Below are positions 1 through 5,983 of a stretch of 6,582 bases of DNA, in pieces. Origin of the DNA: Solirubrobacterales bacterium (GTDB lineage Bacteria; Actinomycetota; Thermoleophilia; Solirubrobacterales; Solirubrobacteraceae). The notes beneath the pieces are model-generated. The model saw only the letters and a program-made list of their open reading frames with translations, was not told the origin of the DNA and made no database searches. Numbering within the stretch: position 1 is the stretch's first letter; each line of letters starts with the position of its first letter. Position numbers and translations under genes: made by a program. The DNA lies in NCBI GenBank assembly GCA_003244035.1, contig QHBV01000227.1:1-6582 (forward strand), written 5' to 3'.

Positions 1-617
1 GGGTCGGGCGGCTGGTCGACGACCGTTCCGCGATACAGGCTCTTGAAGTCGAGCGAGTCGATGGCCCCGGTGGCGACCAGCGCGCCGATCAGCTCGACCG
101 TCCACGAGCTGGTCGGGTCCAGCTTGAAGCGCAGCGTCGGATAGCGCGCGAGGCGACGCTCGATCGGATCGAGCACGGGCGGCTCGCCGAGCCGGAGCGA
201 GACCACGAACGCCACCGGCTGCGGCTCGCGGCCCAGCCGCTCGTGCAGAGGCGCTCTCGCCTGCCTGAGCGCGAGGTCGAGCGCCGCGCTGTGAAAGGTC
301 CAGCGGCGGTACAGCCGTGAGACCTCGCGCTTGGGCGCGACCGGGAACAGGTTGAGCGAGTCGATCAGCGCGCAGAAGTCGGCGAGCGTGTAGCTGCCCC
401 GCAAGGAGCTTTCGTGGACGGCGCCGGCCTGCTGCAGGGCGACCTGGTCGTCGGCCTCGTAGACGACATCCTCGCCGATGCCCTCGCACCCGCCGCCGTG
501 CAGGCGCACGACTGTGGTCAGGCGCTCGAAGCCGCTCGACACCTCGGCACGCAGCCCCTCGAGCGCGTAGCCTTCGACCTCCAGCGGGAGGCCGGCGAGC
601 AGGTCGAAGGTGCTCAC
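1..617 (-). CDS. Enolase-superfamily (mandelate racemase/muconate-lactonizing-like) protein, partial at window edge
   Basis: The first 205 residues are visible; the C-terminus lies beyond base 1. The start is GTG at 617-615, whose bases overlap the xseB stop (GTGA). Residues 1-130 look like the N-terminal capping domain of the enolase superfamily: a G-x-G-x-G-E-like stretch (GGGCEGIGED, 41-50) and a family-typical A-A-L-D-L-A-L-R-Q-A helix (111-120) followed by L-G-R. The beginning of the barrel follows (VAFVVSLRLGEP, 135-146), with RFKLDPTSSW at 163-172, where the family normally carries its barrel-strand lysine. The later metal ligands and the second acid/base are outside the window, so the reaction (epimerase, racemase or dehydratase) cannot be named. 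Its place behind xseAB suggests co-transcription and translational coupling, not a shared pathway. No signal peptide or membrane segment is seen, so it is probably cytoplasmic. Confidence 0.72.
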   Translation of the reverse strand, partial: MSTFDLLAGLPLEVEGYALEGLRAEVSSGFERLTTVVRLHGGGCEGIGEDVVYEADDQVALQQAGAVHESSLRGSYTLADFCALIDSLNLFPVAPKREVSRLYRRWTFHSAALDLALRQARAPLHERLGREPQPVAFVVSLRLGEPPVLDPIERRLARYPTLRFKLDPTSSWTVELIGALVATGAIDSLDFKSLYRGTVVDQPPD

Positions 618-841
618 CCTGGCGCGCTCCCTGTCTCCAGGCGGGCGACGAGCTCCTCGAGCCGCAGCTCTTCGAGCCCGTGGCTGACGGCCTCGAGCTC
701 GGCCGCGCAGTACTCGACCAGGTCGCGTCCCTCCTTGACCAGCTCGAGCGTCTCGCGCAGGCCGGCATCGCCGGAGTCGAGCCGGCGGATGATCTCCTCG
801 ACTCGGGTAACGGCGGACTCGTAGGTGCGGTCCGGGGTCAA
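614..841 (-). CDS. xseB: Exodeoxyribonuclease VII small subunit
   Basis: This 75-residue protein is the small subunit of exonuclease VII, which binds several-fold to XseA and allows degradation of single-stranded DNA to oligonucleotides during repair. The family pattern is clear: TYESAVTRVEEIIRRLDSG (6-24), a turn at GDAGLRE, then a second helix with E-L-V-K-E-G-R-D-L-V-E-Y-C (33-45), matching the usual two-helix small-subunit fold and length (about 70-80). The start is TTG at 841-839, overlapping the xseA TGA stop in a TTGA. No better in-frame start precedes the conserved helix, and no clear Shine-Dalgarno sequence is seen, so translation is probably coupled to xseA. The stop overlaps the start of the downstream enolase-like gene. 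Confidence 0.95.
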   Translation of the reverse strand: MTPDRTYESAVTRVEEIIRRLDSGDAGLRETLELVKEGRDLVEYCAAELEAVSHGLEELRLEELVARLETGSAPG

Positions 842-2157
842 GGGTGCGGCTCGAGCACGCGTGCGGGGACGCTCCCATCCCGAAAACGCAACCTCAGATC
901 GCCCGCTCTGCGGGCGGCGGCGGCGGAGGGCAGCGGCTCACCGGCGCCGTCCTGGACGAGTGCGTACCCGCGGGCGAGCGTCCGCTCGGGATCGTGGGCG
1001 GCGAGCCCCAGCGCTAGGCGCTCGAGCTCGCGCCGGCGCTTGGCTGCGTCAGGGCTCCGTGCGCGGACCGCGGTGCGGCCGAGCACGAGCAGGTGGACTC
1101 CGGCCAGCTCACGCCCGTGCTCGCCGGCTCGCCGGGCGCTGGCACGCAGCTCGCGCAGCAGCTGGTGCAACCGCTGGCGGTGGCGGACGACGGTTTCGAT
1201 CGGAGCGCGCGAGAGGTGCGCGAGCGCTCGTGCGCGCTCGAGGATCGCACGCCTGCTGTGGGCGCGCAGGCGCCGCGCGTGGACCGTCGCGGCCACGCGG
1301 GCGGCACGGCAGTCGACCGGGACCGCCGCCTCGGCGGCGTGCGTAGGGGTCGAGCAGCAGACCGCGGCGACGTCGTCGATCAGGGTCCGGTCGGTGTGAT
1401 GGCCGACCGATGCGATCACCGGCACGCGCAGCAGCGCGACCGTCCGGCACAGTGCCTCGTCGCAGAACGCGAAAAGGTCGGCCAGTGAGCCGCCGCCGCG
1501 GGCGACGATCACCACCTCCACCTCCGGGGTCGCGGCGAGCTCTCGCAGCGCCGCGGCGATCCGGGGTGCGGCACGTCGGTCCTGCACCGGGGCGAACGCC
1601 CACACGAGGCGGCCCGCCCAGCCGCGCCGGTGCAGTCCCGCCAGCACGTCGTCGCGGGCCTTGCCGCTCTCTCCGGTGACCACGCCGATCGTGCGGGGCA
1701 GGCTCGGCCTCGCCAGCCGCTTCTGCGGCTCGAATAGGCCGTCCGCGGCGAGCCGGCGGCGCAGGCGCTGGAGCTGCACGAGCAGGTCTCCCTCTCCTTC
1801 GATCCGCAGCTCGCCGACCGCGAACGTGAACGCGGGCGAAGAGGTCGCGCTGCCGGGGTAGTAGTCGCACCCGCCCCCGACGACGATCCGCATCCCATCG
1901 GTGAGCGCGAGGCCGAGCGCGTCGAAGTCATTTCGCCACAGCGAGCACGGCAGCGCACCGCGGCTGTCGCGCAGCTCGAAGTACACGCGTGCGCGGCCGG
2001 GCCGCAAGCCCCAGACCTCGCCGACTAGCTGGACGTGCTGGAACTCCCGCAGCTGCCGCTTGAGCGCCGCGGCGTAGGCGCCGACGGAAAAAGGGCCAGG
2101 CAGATCGCTGGCGTACGTGCTCCCAGGTACGGTGTGCTCCGATCCGAGCGTGGTCAT
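838..2157 (-). CDS. xseA: Exodeoxyribonuclease VII large subunit
   Basis: This 439-residue catalytic subunit of exonuclease VII processes single-stranded DNA from both ends into short oligonucleotides. The order of parts is normal: an N-terminal OB-fold (about 21-120, with GPFSVGAYAAALK and LVGEVWG), the central nuclease domain (about 140-285), a long arginine-rich helical region (285-385) that would bind XseB, and a C-terminal ARGYALVQDG segment (395-404). In the nuclease domain I see VITGESGKARDD-like residues at 159-170, VIVARGGGSLADLF (216-229) and VIASVGHHTDRTLIDDVA (247-264). The catalytic H-x-x-D is kept, but the usual VGHETD reads VGHHTD. The start chosen is ATG at 2157-2155, 20 residues before the OB-fold. 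An in-frame ATG at 2301 would add 48 residues of non-conserved sequence covering the repeat-bearing intergenic region, so it was not used. No strong ribosome-binding site is visible. Confidence 0.95.
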   Translation of the reverse strand: MTTLGSEHTVPGSTYASDLPGPFSVGAYAAALKRQLREFQHVQLVGEVWGLRPGRARVYFELRDSRGALPCSLWRNDFDALGLALTDGMRIVVGGGCDYYPGSATSSPAFTFAVGELRIEGEGDLLVQLQRLRRRLAADGLFEPQKRLARPSLPRTIGVVTGESGKARDDVLAGLHRRGWAGRLVWAFAPVQDRRAAPRIAAALRELAATPEVEVVIVARGGGSLADLFAFCDEALCRTVALLRVPVIASVGHHTDRTLIDDVAAVCCSTPTHAAEAAVPVDCRAARVAATVHARRLRAHSRRAILERARALAHLSRAPIETVVRHRQRLHQLLRELRASARRAGEHGRELAGVHLLVLGRTAVRARSPDAAKRRRELERLALGLAAHDPERTLARGYALVQDGAGEPLPSAAAARRAGDLRLRFRDGSVPARVLEPHP

Positions 2158-2250
2158 AGCGTTCGAGGCTACAGGTCCGGGCGGCTGGATTCCGGGCACG
2201 GCGCGAGCTGGTGAAAGGCGTTTCGTTTGCCATCTGAACGCGGCGAGTAC

Positions 2251-2290
2251 AACGTGACGCGTTATGACACAACGTAACGCGCTATGACAT
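2251..2290. promoter_or_regulatory. Tandem 20-base direct repeat, probable operator of the toxin-antitoxin operon
   Basis: Two head-to-tail copies of a 20-base unit occupy 2251-2270 and 2271-2290. They differ at only 3 of 20 positions (unit positions 6, 12 and 20). Each copy contains a one-mismatch version of the palindrome TAACGCGTTA (2255-2264 and 2275-2284). The 20-base period is about two helical turns, so two repressor dimers could bind the same face of the DNA. The second copy reaches the first possible start codon of the antitoxin gene. Antitoxins commonly repress their own operon through such sites; that this is one is inference. A weak candidate promoter lies just upstream (TTGCCA at 2227-2232, TACAAC at 2248-2253, spacing 15), which would put the repeats over the transcription start. 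The rest of the divergent gap (2158-2250) shows nothing else definite. Confidence 0.6.
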
Positions 2291-2723
2291 GGTTTACGCA
2301 ATGAGCGGCGACAAGCGCGGTCAGCTGTCGATCAGGCCCTCGGAGCGGACGCTCGATCGTCTTCGCGAGCGCGCCCATCAGCTCGGTGAGAAGCACACCG
2401 TGCTGGCCGAGCGCTACCTGGTGGAGGGCATGCGGATGGACGAGCATCCGGGCATTCAATTCGTCGACGGGCCTGCTGGCCGGCGGCCGGCGGTGACCGG
2501 TGGTCCGGACGTATGGGAGATCGTGATGGTCGCCAAGGACAACGCGGGCTCCCCGGAGCAGACCGCCGCGTACCTCGAGATCGATCCGCGGTTGGCCGCG
2601 ACCGCGCTTCGCTATTACGGCGCCCACCAGGAGGAGATCGACGCATGGATCGCTCGAATGGATGAGCTCAACGAGCGCGCCGAGGACGAGTGGCGTGCCG
2701 CACAGGCGGCGCTGTCCGCTTGA
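2289..2723 (+). CDS. DUF433-type antitoxin (partner of PIN-like toxin)
   Basis: This 144-residue protein is probably the antitoxin and autorepressor of the pair. Residues about 12-50 (QLSIRPSERTLDRLRERAHQ and on to LAERYLVEGMRMDEHP) look like a ribbon-helix-helix-style strand-helix-helix segment. Residues about 53-123 match the DUF433 pattern: G-I-x-F-x-x-G-x-x-G-R-R-P-A-V near 55-69, a V-W-E-I-V helix, N-A-G-S-P-E-Q-T-A-A-Y-L, then R-L-A-A-T-A-L-R-Y-Y-G-A-H-Q-E-E-I-D-A-W-I. DUF433 is a small winged/helix-turn-helix-like domain typically encoded just upstream of DUF5615 PIN-like proteins, as here. The acidic C-terminal tail (about 124-144) could wrap the toxin. The start is ATG 2289, inside the second direct repeat; ATG 2301 (MSGDKRGQL) is an equally good start and would leave the repeats outside the gene. 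Neither has a clear Shine-Dalgarno sequence. The stop overlaps the toxin's TTG start. Confidence 0.82.
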   Translation: MVYAMSGDKRGQLSIRPSERTLDRLRERAHQLGEKHTVLAERYLVEGMRMDEHPGIQFVDGPAGRRPAVTGGPDVWEIVMVAKDNAGSPEQTAAYLEIDPRLAATALRYYGAHQEEIDAWIARMDELNERAEDEWRAAQAALSA

Positions 2724-3148
2724 GGCTGCTGCTCGACGAGCATCTATCTCCAGAGATCGCAAAGCAACTGCGCAGTCGTGGTCATGATGCAATCGCAGTC
2801 GGCGAGCGAGGGGAGCTGAAGGGTCTCGGAGACCGTGCGCTGTTCGTGTCTGCGTCCGAGCAACGGCGGGCGATCGTCACCAGGGACCTCGCGGACTTCC
2901 GCCCCCTGGTCGGGGACGCAATGCGCCGCGGTACGACGACGTACGGACTCATGCGTGCCGCGGCGCTTTTCGCTCGCAAGCAAGGATGCCGACAGCCTGG
3001 TCCGTGCATTGGAGGCTCTGCTTACATCGCGCAGGACGACGCGGTAGTCAGGCTTGGCGGCGAGGTGTGGCTCAGCGACGCAGCGGAGCCCGACCGCGGC
3101 CCAGCGTGGCCCCGAGCAGCGCCAGGTCGGCATCGACCATCATCCTGA
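2720..3148 (+). CDS. DUF5615 PIN-like toxin, probably frameshifted in its C-terminal half
   Basis: Residues 1-78 match the DUF5615 (Mut7-C/PIN-like) family well: MRLLLDEHLSPEIAKQLRSR with acidic D6/E7, GLGDRALF with D38, and A-I-V-T-R-D-L-A-D-F with D56 and D59. These are the acidic residues expected of a PIN-type RNase. The start is TTG at 2720, overlapping the antitoxin stop (TTGA) and giving the family's usual M-R-L-L-L-D-E-H beginning; GTG at 2690 would add ten unrelated residues. After residue 78 the frame loses family resemblance (AALFARKQGC and on). The expected continuation (V-P-R-R-F-S-L-A-S-K-D-A-D-S-L-V-R-A-L-E-A-L-L) is in the +1 frame at 2955-3023, and D-D-A-V-V-R-L-G-G-E-V-W-L returns in the original frame at 3035-3073. 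As it stands the frame gives 142 residues and runs 77 bases into the convergent gmd gene. Toxicity is likely lost, unless the shifts are sequencing errors. Confidence 0.75.
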   Translation: MRLLLDEHLSPEIAKQLRSRGHDAIAVGERGELKGLGDRALFVSASEQRRAIVTRDLADFRPLVGDAMRRGTTTYGLMRAAALFARKQGCRQPGPCIGGSAYIAQDDAVVRLGGEVWLSDAAEPDRGPAWPRAAPGRHRPSS

Positions 3149-5021
3149 TCAGCTGCTCGAAGTTGACCTCGGGCTCCCAGCCGAGGATCCGCTTGGCCTT
3201 GCTCGCATCGCCGATCAGGTGCTCGACCTCGGCGGGTCGCAGGAACGCCGGGTCGAGCACGACGTGATCGTCGATCGACACGCCTGCGTGGTCGAAGGCG
3301 ATCTCGACGCATTCGCGCACCGAGTGCGCTGCGCCGGTCGCGATCACGAAGTCCTCGGGCTGATCCTGCTGGAGCATCAGCCACATCGCCTTGGTGTAGT
3401 CCCCGGCAAATCCCCAGTCGCGCTCGGCTTCGAGGTTCCCGAGTCGGACCTCGCCGGCGAGGCCAAGCTTGATTGCGGCCGCGTGCCAGGTGATCTTGCG
3501 GGTCACGAACTCCAGTCCGCGGCGGGGGGAATTGTGGACCACGATCCGTCCGACTCCCGCACAGAATACGCCGCTCTCGGTCTCAAGGTCGAAGACCCAC
3601 TCGTCAACCTCTGGTGGGATGTCGACCACGCGGCGCACCTCGGCTGGGTCGCGGCGCAGGTGCTGTCCCTTCGCGCCGACACGTGCGAGCGAGGGGAGGT
3701 TGAGCTGGTAATAGGTTTTGCCGCTGCGACGCTCGGCGTACACCGATGCCGGTTGGCCTTCGAGGTGGTAGAGCCAGTAGAGGCCTTGCGCCAGCACGGG
3801 GCTGTTCGTCTTGATCGATGCGCCGTTGCCGCGCTTTAGGCCATCGCCGGCGCAATAGCCGTCGAGAAACGCCCGCCGGGCACCGGCATCGGCGTTTAAG
3901 ATCAACGGGGGGACCTGCTTTGAGCCGCTGGGGGCATAGAGCTGCTCACGGAGCCATGGGATGACTGAGGCGCGAGCGAGGAATAGCCTCGACCAGAGCT
4001 GCGTGATGCGGAAACGAGAACCATCGTCATGGTTGGCGAAGTCGGCCTGATGCGTGCTGATGCAGCCGTCGGCCACCATCAGGCCCAGAAACTCGGCCAT
4101 CTCCAGTGTGACCGCGGTCCAGGCCTGCGAGCGGGGCATCTCCTCAGCCAGCGCGAGCCGTGCCCCGGGCATGACGCCATCGGCGGCAAGGGGATCGCGG
4201 TCGGCGTCGAGCATCGTATGGTGAGCGGTCACCTCGACGACCCCGCTGCGCGCCTGAATCGACAGCAGGCGGTGGTCGGGATCTGTCCGCCGCCGCCGAG
4301 TGGCTGTGATCGAGGTCACGGTCGTCCACTCCTCGCCATCCCAGACCTCGAGCAGCGAGCCGGGTGAGAAGGTCTGCGTGCTCGGACCCTGGCGACGGAA
4401 CGGAACCAGGTCCGGCGGGGTCTGCACCGAAATGATGCCGTTCTGCCGCACGAGGAGAGGTGCCCGGGCGCTTACGCATTCGTGGTTGAACAGCAACCCG
4501 CTGGTTGCGTGTAGCCCGTAAGACTCGCGGTAGTTGACAGTGATGAAATGGCCGTACGCCTTCGCGACGCCGTAGGGGGAGCGGGGGTAGAAGGGCGTGC
4601 GCTCGGTCTGGGGCACCTCGCGAACCTTGCCGAACATTTCGCTCGATGAAGCCTGGTAGAAGCGCGCCTCGGGACAGACCTCCCGCATCGCCTCGAGCAC
4701 ACGGGTAACGCCTACTCCCGAGAACTCCGCCGTAAGCGTCGGCTGTGCCCACGAGGCTGCGACGTAGGACATCGCGGCCAGGTTGTAGATCTCGTCCGGG
4801 CGCGCGGCGCGGAGGGCGTCGACGAGCGAACGGTGGTCCAGGAGGTCGCCCTGGTGAAGCTTCAGTCGGTCGCGGATGTGCTCGATCCGCTCGAACCGCT
4901 CGGTCGAGGAGCGGCGGACCATGCCGTGCACCTCGTAGCCCTGGCCCAGTAGGAACTCAGCCAGATAGCTTCCATCTTGGCCGGTGATACCCGTGATCAA
5001 CGCTCGCCGAGCGCGGCTCAT
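3072..5021 (-). CDS. gmd: GDP-mannose 4,6-dehydratase containing an in-frame intein
   Basis: Gmd converts GDP-D-mannose to GDP-4-keto-6-deoxy-D-mannose, the precursor of GDP-fucose, GDP-rhamnose and related 6-deoxy sugars. The precursor is 649 residues: N-extein 1-181, intein 182-497, C-extein 498-649. The spliced enzyme would be 333 residues, normal for the family. The N-extein has the NADP-binding G-I-T-G-Q-D-G (11-17) and the full active site: S126 (Thr in E. coli Gmd), E128, and Y150-x3-K154 in YPRSPYGVAKAYGH. The joined exteins restore N-H-E-S-P-R-R-G, followed by LEFVTRKIT, NLEAERDWGFAGDYTKAMW and ILGWEP. The start is ATG 5021-5019, overlapping the upstream gene's stop (ATGA); an open extension to 5201 encodes arginine-rich, non-family sequence and was dropped. 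The gene is third in a nucleotide-sugar operon and convergent with the toxin gene. Confidence 0.95.
   Translation of the reverse strand: MSRARRALITGITGQDGSYLAEFLLGQGYEVHGMVRRSSTERFERIEHIRDRLKLHQGDLLDHRSLVDALRAARPDEIYNLAAMSYVAASWAQPTLTAEFSGVGVTRVLEAMREVCPEARFYQASSSEMFGKVREVPQTERTPFYPRSPYGVAKAYGHFITVNYRESYGLHATSGLLFNHECVSARAPLLVRQNGIISVQTPPDLVPFRRQGPSTQTFSPGSLLEVWDGEEWTTVTSITATRRRRTDPDHRLLSIQARSGVVEVTAHHTMLDADRDPLAADGVMPGARLALAEEMPRSQAWTAVTLEMAEFLGLMVADGCISTHQADFANHDDGSRFRITQLWSRLFLARASVIPWLREQLYAPSGSKQVPPLILNADAGARRAFLDGYCAGDGLKRGNGASIKTNSPVLAQGLYWLYHLEGQPASVYAERRSGKTYYQLNLPSLARVGAKGQHLRRDPAEVRRVVDIPPEVDEWVFDLETESGVFCAGVGRIVVHNSPRRGLEFVTRKITWHAAAIKLGLAGEVRLGNLEAERDWGFAGDYTKAMWLMLQQDQPEDFVIATGAAHSVRECVEIAFDHAGVSIDDHVVLDPAFLRPAEVEHLIGDASKAKRILGWEPEVNFEQLIRMMVDADLALLGATLGRGRAPLRR
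3531..4478 (-). mobile_element. Intein with LAGLIDADG homing endonuclease domain inside Gmd
   Basis: The 316-residue insert interrupts the conserved Gmd segment exactly between N-H-E and S-P-R-R-G (precursor residues 182-497). Splicing blocks are in order. C182 is the first residue (CVSARAPLLVRQNG). Block B has T265-A-H-H268 (VEVTAHHTML). Near the end comes VDEWVFDLETESGVFCAG (472-489), and the terminus is VVHN with H496 and N497, followed by Ser498 as the +1 nucleophile. Two dodecapeptide motifs lie between: EFLGLMVADGCIS (310-322, D318) and RRAFLDGYCAGDG (382-394, D393), so a double-motif endonuclease domain is present with its catalytic acids. All key class 1 residues are intact and the frame is open, so splicing and homing both look possible. 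The 3961-4020 block is 58% GC, lower than most of the flanking genes, which fits horizontal acquisition. Confidence 0.94.
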
Positions 5022-5983
5022 GCCACCGGCGCCCTTGCTTGCACCCAGTCCACCGTCTCGGCGATGCCGGCGCGCAGGTCGACGCGCGCCTCCCAGCCCA
5101 ACAGCCGCTGCGCCTTCTCGACCGACGGCCAGCGCCGCTGGACGTCGACCTCGAAGCTGGGCAGATGGGCGAGCTCCAGCTCCGATCCGTCGTGGCCGCA
5201 CGCCTGCCAGATCAGGCCGGCGATCTGCGCGACGCTCAGCTCCTGCGAGGCGGAGATGTTGAAGTCCTCGTTCTCCCCCGCGGGGGCGGCCATCGCGGTG
5301 ACGATCCCGTCGGCGATGTCATCGACGTGGGTCAGCGTACGCGTCTGCTCGCCCGAGCCGAAGATCTCCAACGGATGCTGGCCGGCGAGCGCCTTGGCGA
5401 TCAGGTCGGGCACCGCGTGGGCGATTCCCGGCTCGTCTCGGTCAGGTAGCTCACCGGGGCCATACGCGTTGAACGGGCGGCAGATCGTGTATCGCAGGCC
5501 GTGCTGGTCGTGCGCCGCGCGCGTGTAGACCTCGCCGGCGAGCTTGGAGAACCCGTACGCCGAGCGCGGCGCTGGGCACTCCAGCAGGTGGGACTCGGGG
5601 GTTGGAAACTCGCTTGCGCGCTCAAACACCATCGAGGAGGAGACGTAGAGAAGGCGCTCGATGCGCTCGTCGATCGCGGCGTGGACGACCGCGCCGGTGA
5701 GCGCGTTGTTGACCTCGGTCAGCGTGAACGGGAGCTTGTGGAAGTTCGCGATCCCGCCGACGATCGCGGCCAGGTGGATCACGTGCGAGCACCCGCTCGT
5801 GGCCGCATGCGCGACCGCGCCGTCGCGCAGGTCGCCGCCGTGGACCTCGCAACCCTCCCGCATCCATGCCGGGGGCCGGCGGTGGTCGCAGACGCGGACC
5901 TCCCACGCCGGGTCGCCCAGCAACCGGCGGACGACCGCCGAGCCGATCGTCCCGGCGCCGCCGGTCACGAGCACGCGGCTCAT
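5018..5983 (-). CDS. NAD(P)-dependent epimerase/dehydratase, nucleotide-sugar SDR
   Basis: This 321-residue extended short-chain dehydrogenase/reductase acts on a nucleotide sugar. Visible parts are the dinucleotide-binding VTGGAGTIG (6-14), an acidic D33 at the end of the second strand, GGDLRD (49-54), HLAAIVGGIANF (70-81), the catalytic S115-S117 in YVSSSMVFE, Y143-x3-K147 in SAYGFSKLAGE, RPFNAYGPGE (169-178), RTLTHVDDIADGI (215-227), and a C-terminal LGWEARVDLRAGI. The A-A-x-V-G-G-I element resembles the GDP-fucose synthase and GDP-mannose 3,5-epimerase groups, and gmd follows directly, so a role on the Gmd product or on GDP-mannose is plausible. A UDP-sugar 4-epimerase is the alternative. 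The start is ATG 5983-5981, overlapping the upstream stop (ATGA), with GAGGTG 11 bases before it as a possible ribosome-binding site. An open arginine-rich extension up to 6256 is not family-like and is excluded. Confidence 0.85.
   Translation of the reverse strand: MSRVLVTGGAGTIGSAVVRRLLGDPAWEVRVCDHRRPPAWMREGCEVHGGDLRDGAVAHAATSGCSHVIHLAAIVGGIANFHKLPFTLTEVNNALTGAVVHAAIDERIERLLYVSSSMVFERASEFPTPESHLLECPAPRSAYGFSKLAGEVYTRAAHDQHGLRYTICRPFNAYGPGELPDRDEPGIAHAVPDLIAKALAGQHPLEIFGSGEQTRTLTHVDDIADGIVTAMAAPAGENEDFNISASQELSVAQIAGLIWQACGHDGSELELAHLPSFEVDVQRRWPSVEKAQRLLGWEARVDLRAGIAETVDWVQARAPVA

Noticed and set aside
1109..1870. Second minus-strand frame inside xseA
   Set aside because: It is an arginine/proline/alanine-rich shadow of the xseA frame with no recognisable domain.
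2158..2301. N-terminal extension of XseA to an ATG at 2301
   Set aside because: The extra 48 residues lack conservation and would run through the divergent regulatory region with the tandem repeat. The ATG at 2157 gives a normal-length protein.
2940..3047. Programmed ribosomal frameshifting in the toxin gene
   Set aside because: I see no convincing slippery heptamer or downstream stem at the frame change, and two shifts in opposite directions would be needed. Mutation or sequencing error is simpler.
3054..3839. Long plus-strand open frame antisense to gmd and its intein
   Set aside because: It covers the C-extein and part of the intein on the opposite strand. Its translation shows no family resemblance, whereas the minus strand encodes recognisable Gmd and intein motifs.
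3531..4478. The gmd insert as a separate homing endonuclease gene or group I intron
   Set aside because: The insert stays in frame with both Gmd halves without a stop and has the Cys, T-x-x-H and His-Asn/Ser splice residues, so it is an intein rather than a separate gene or an RNA intron.
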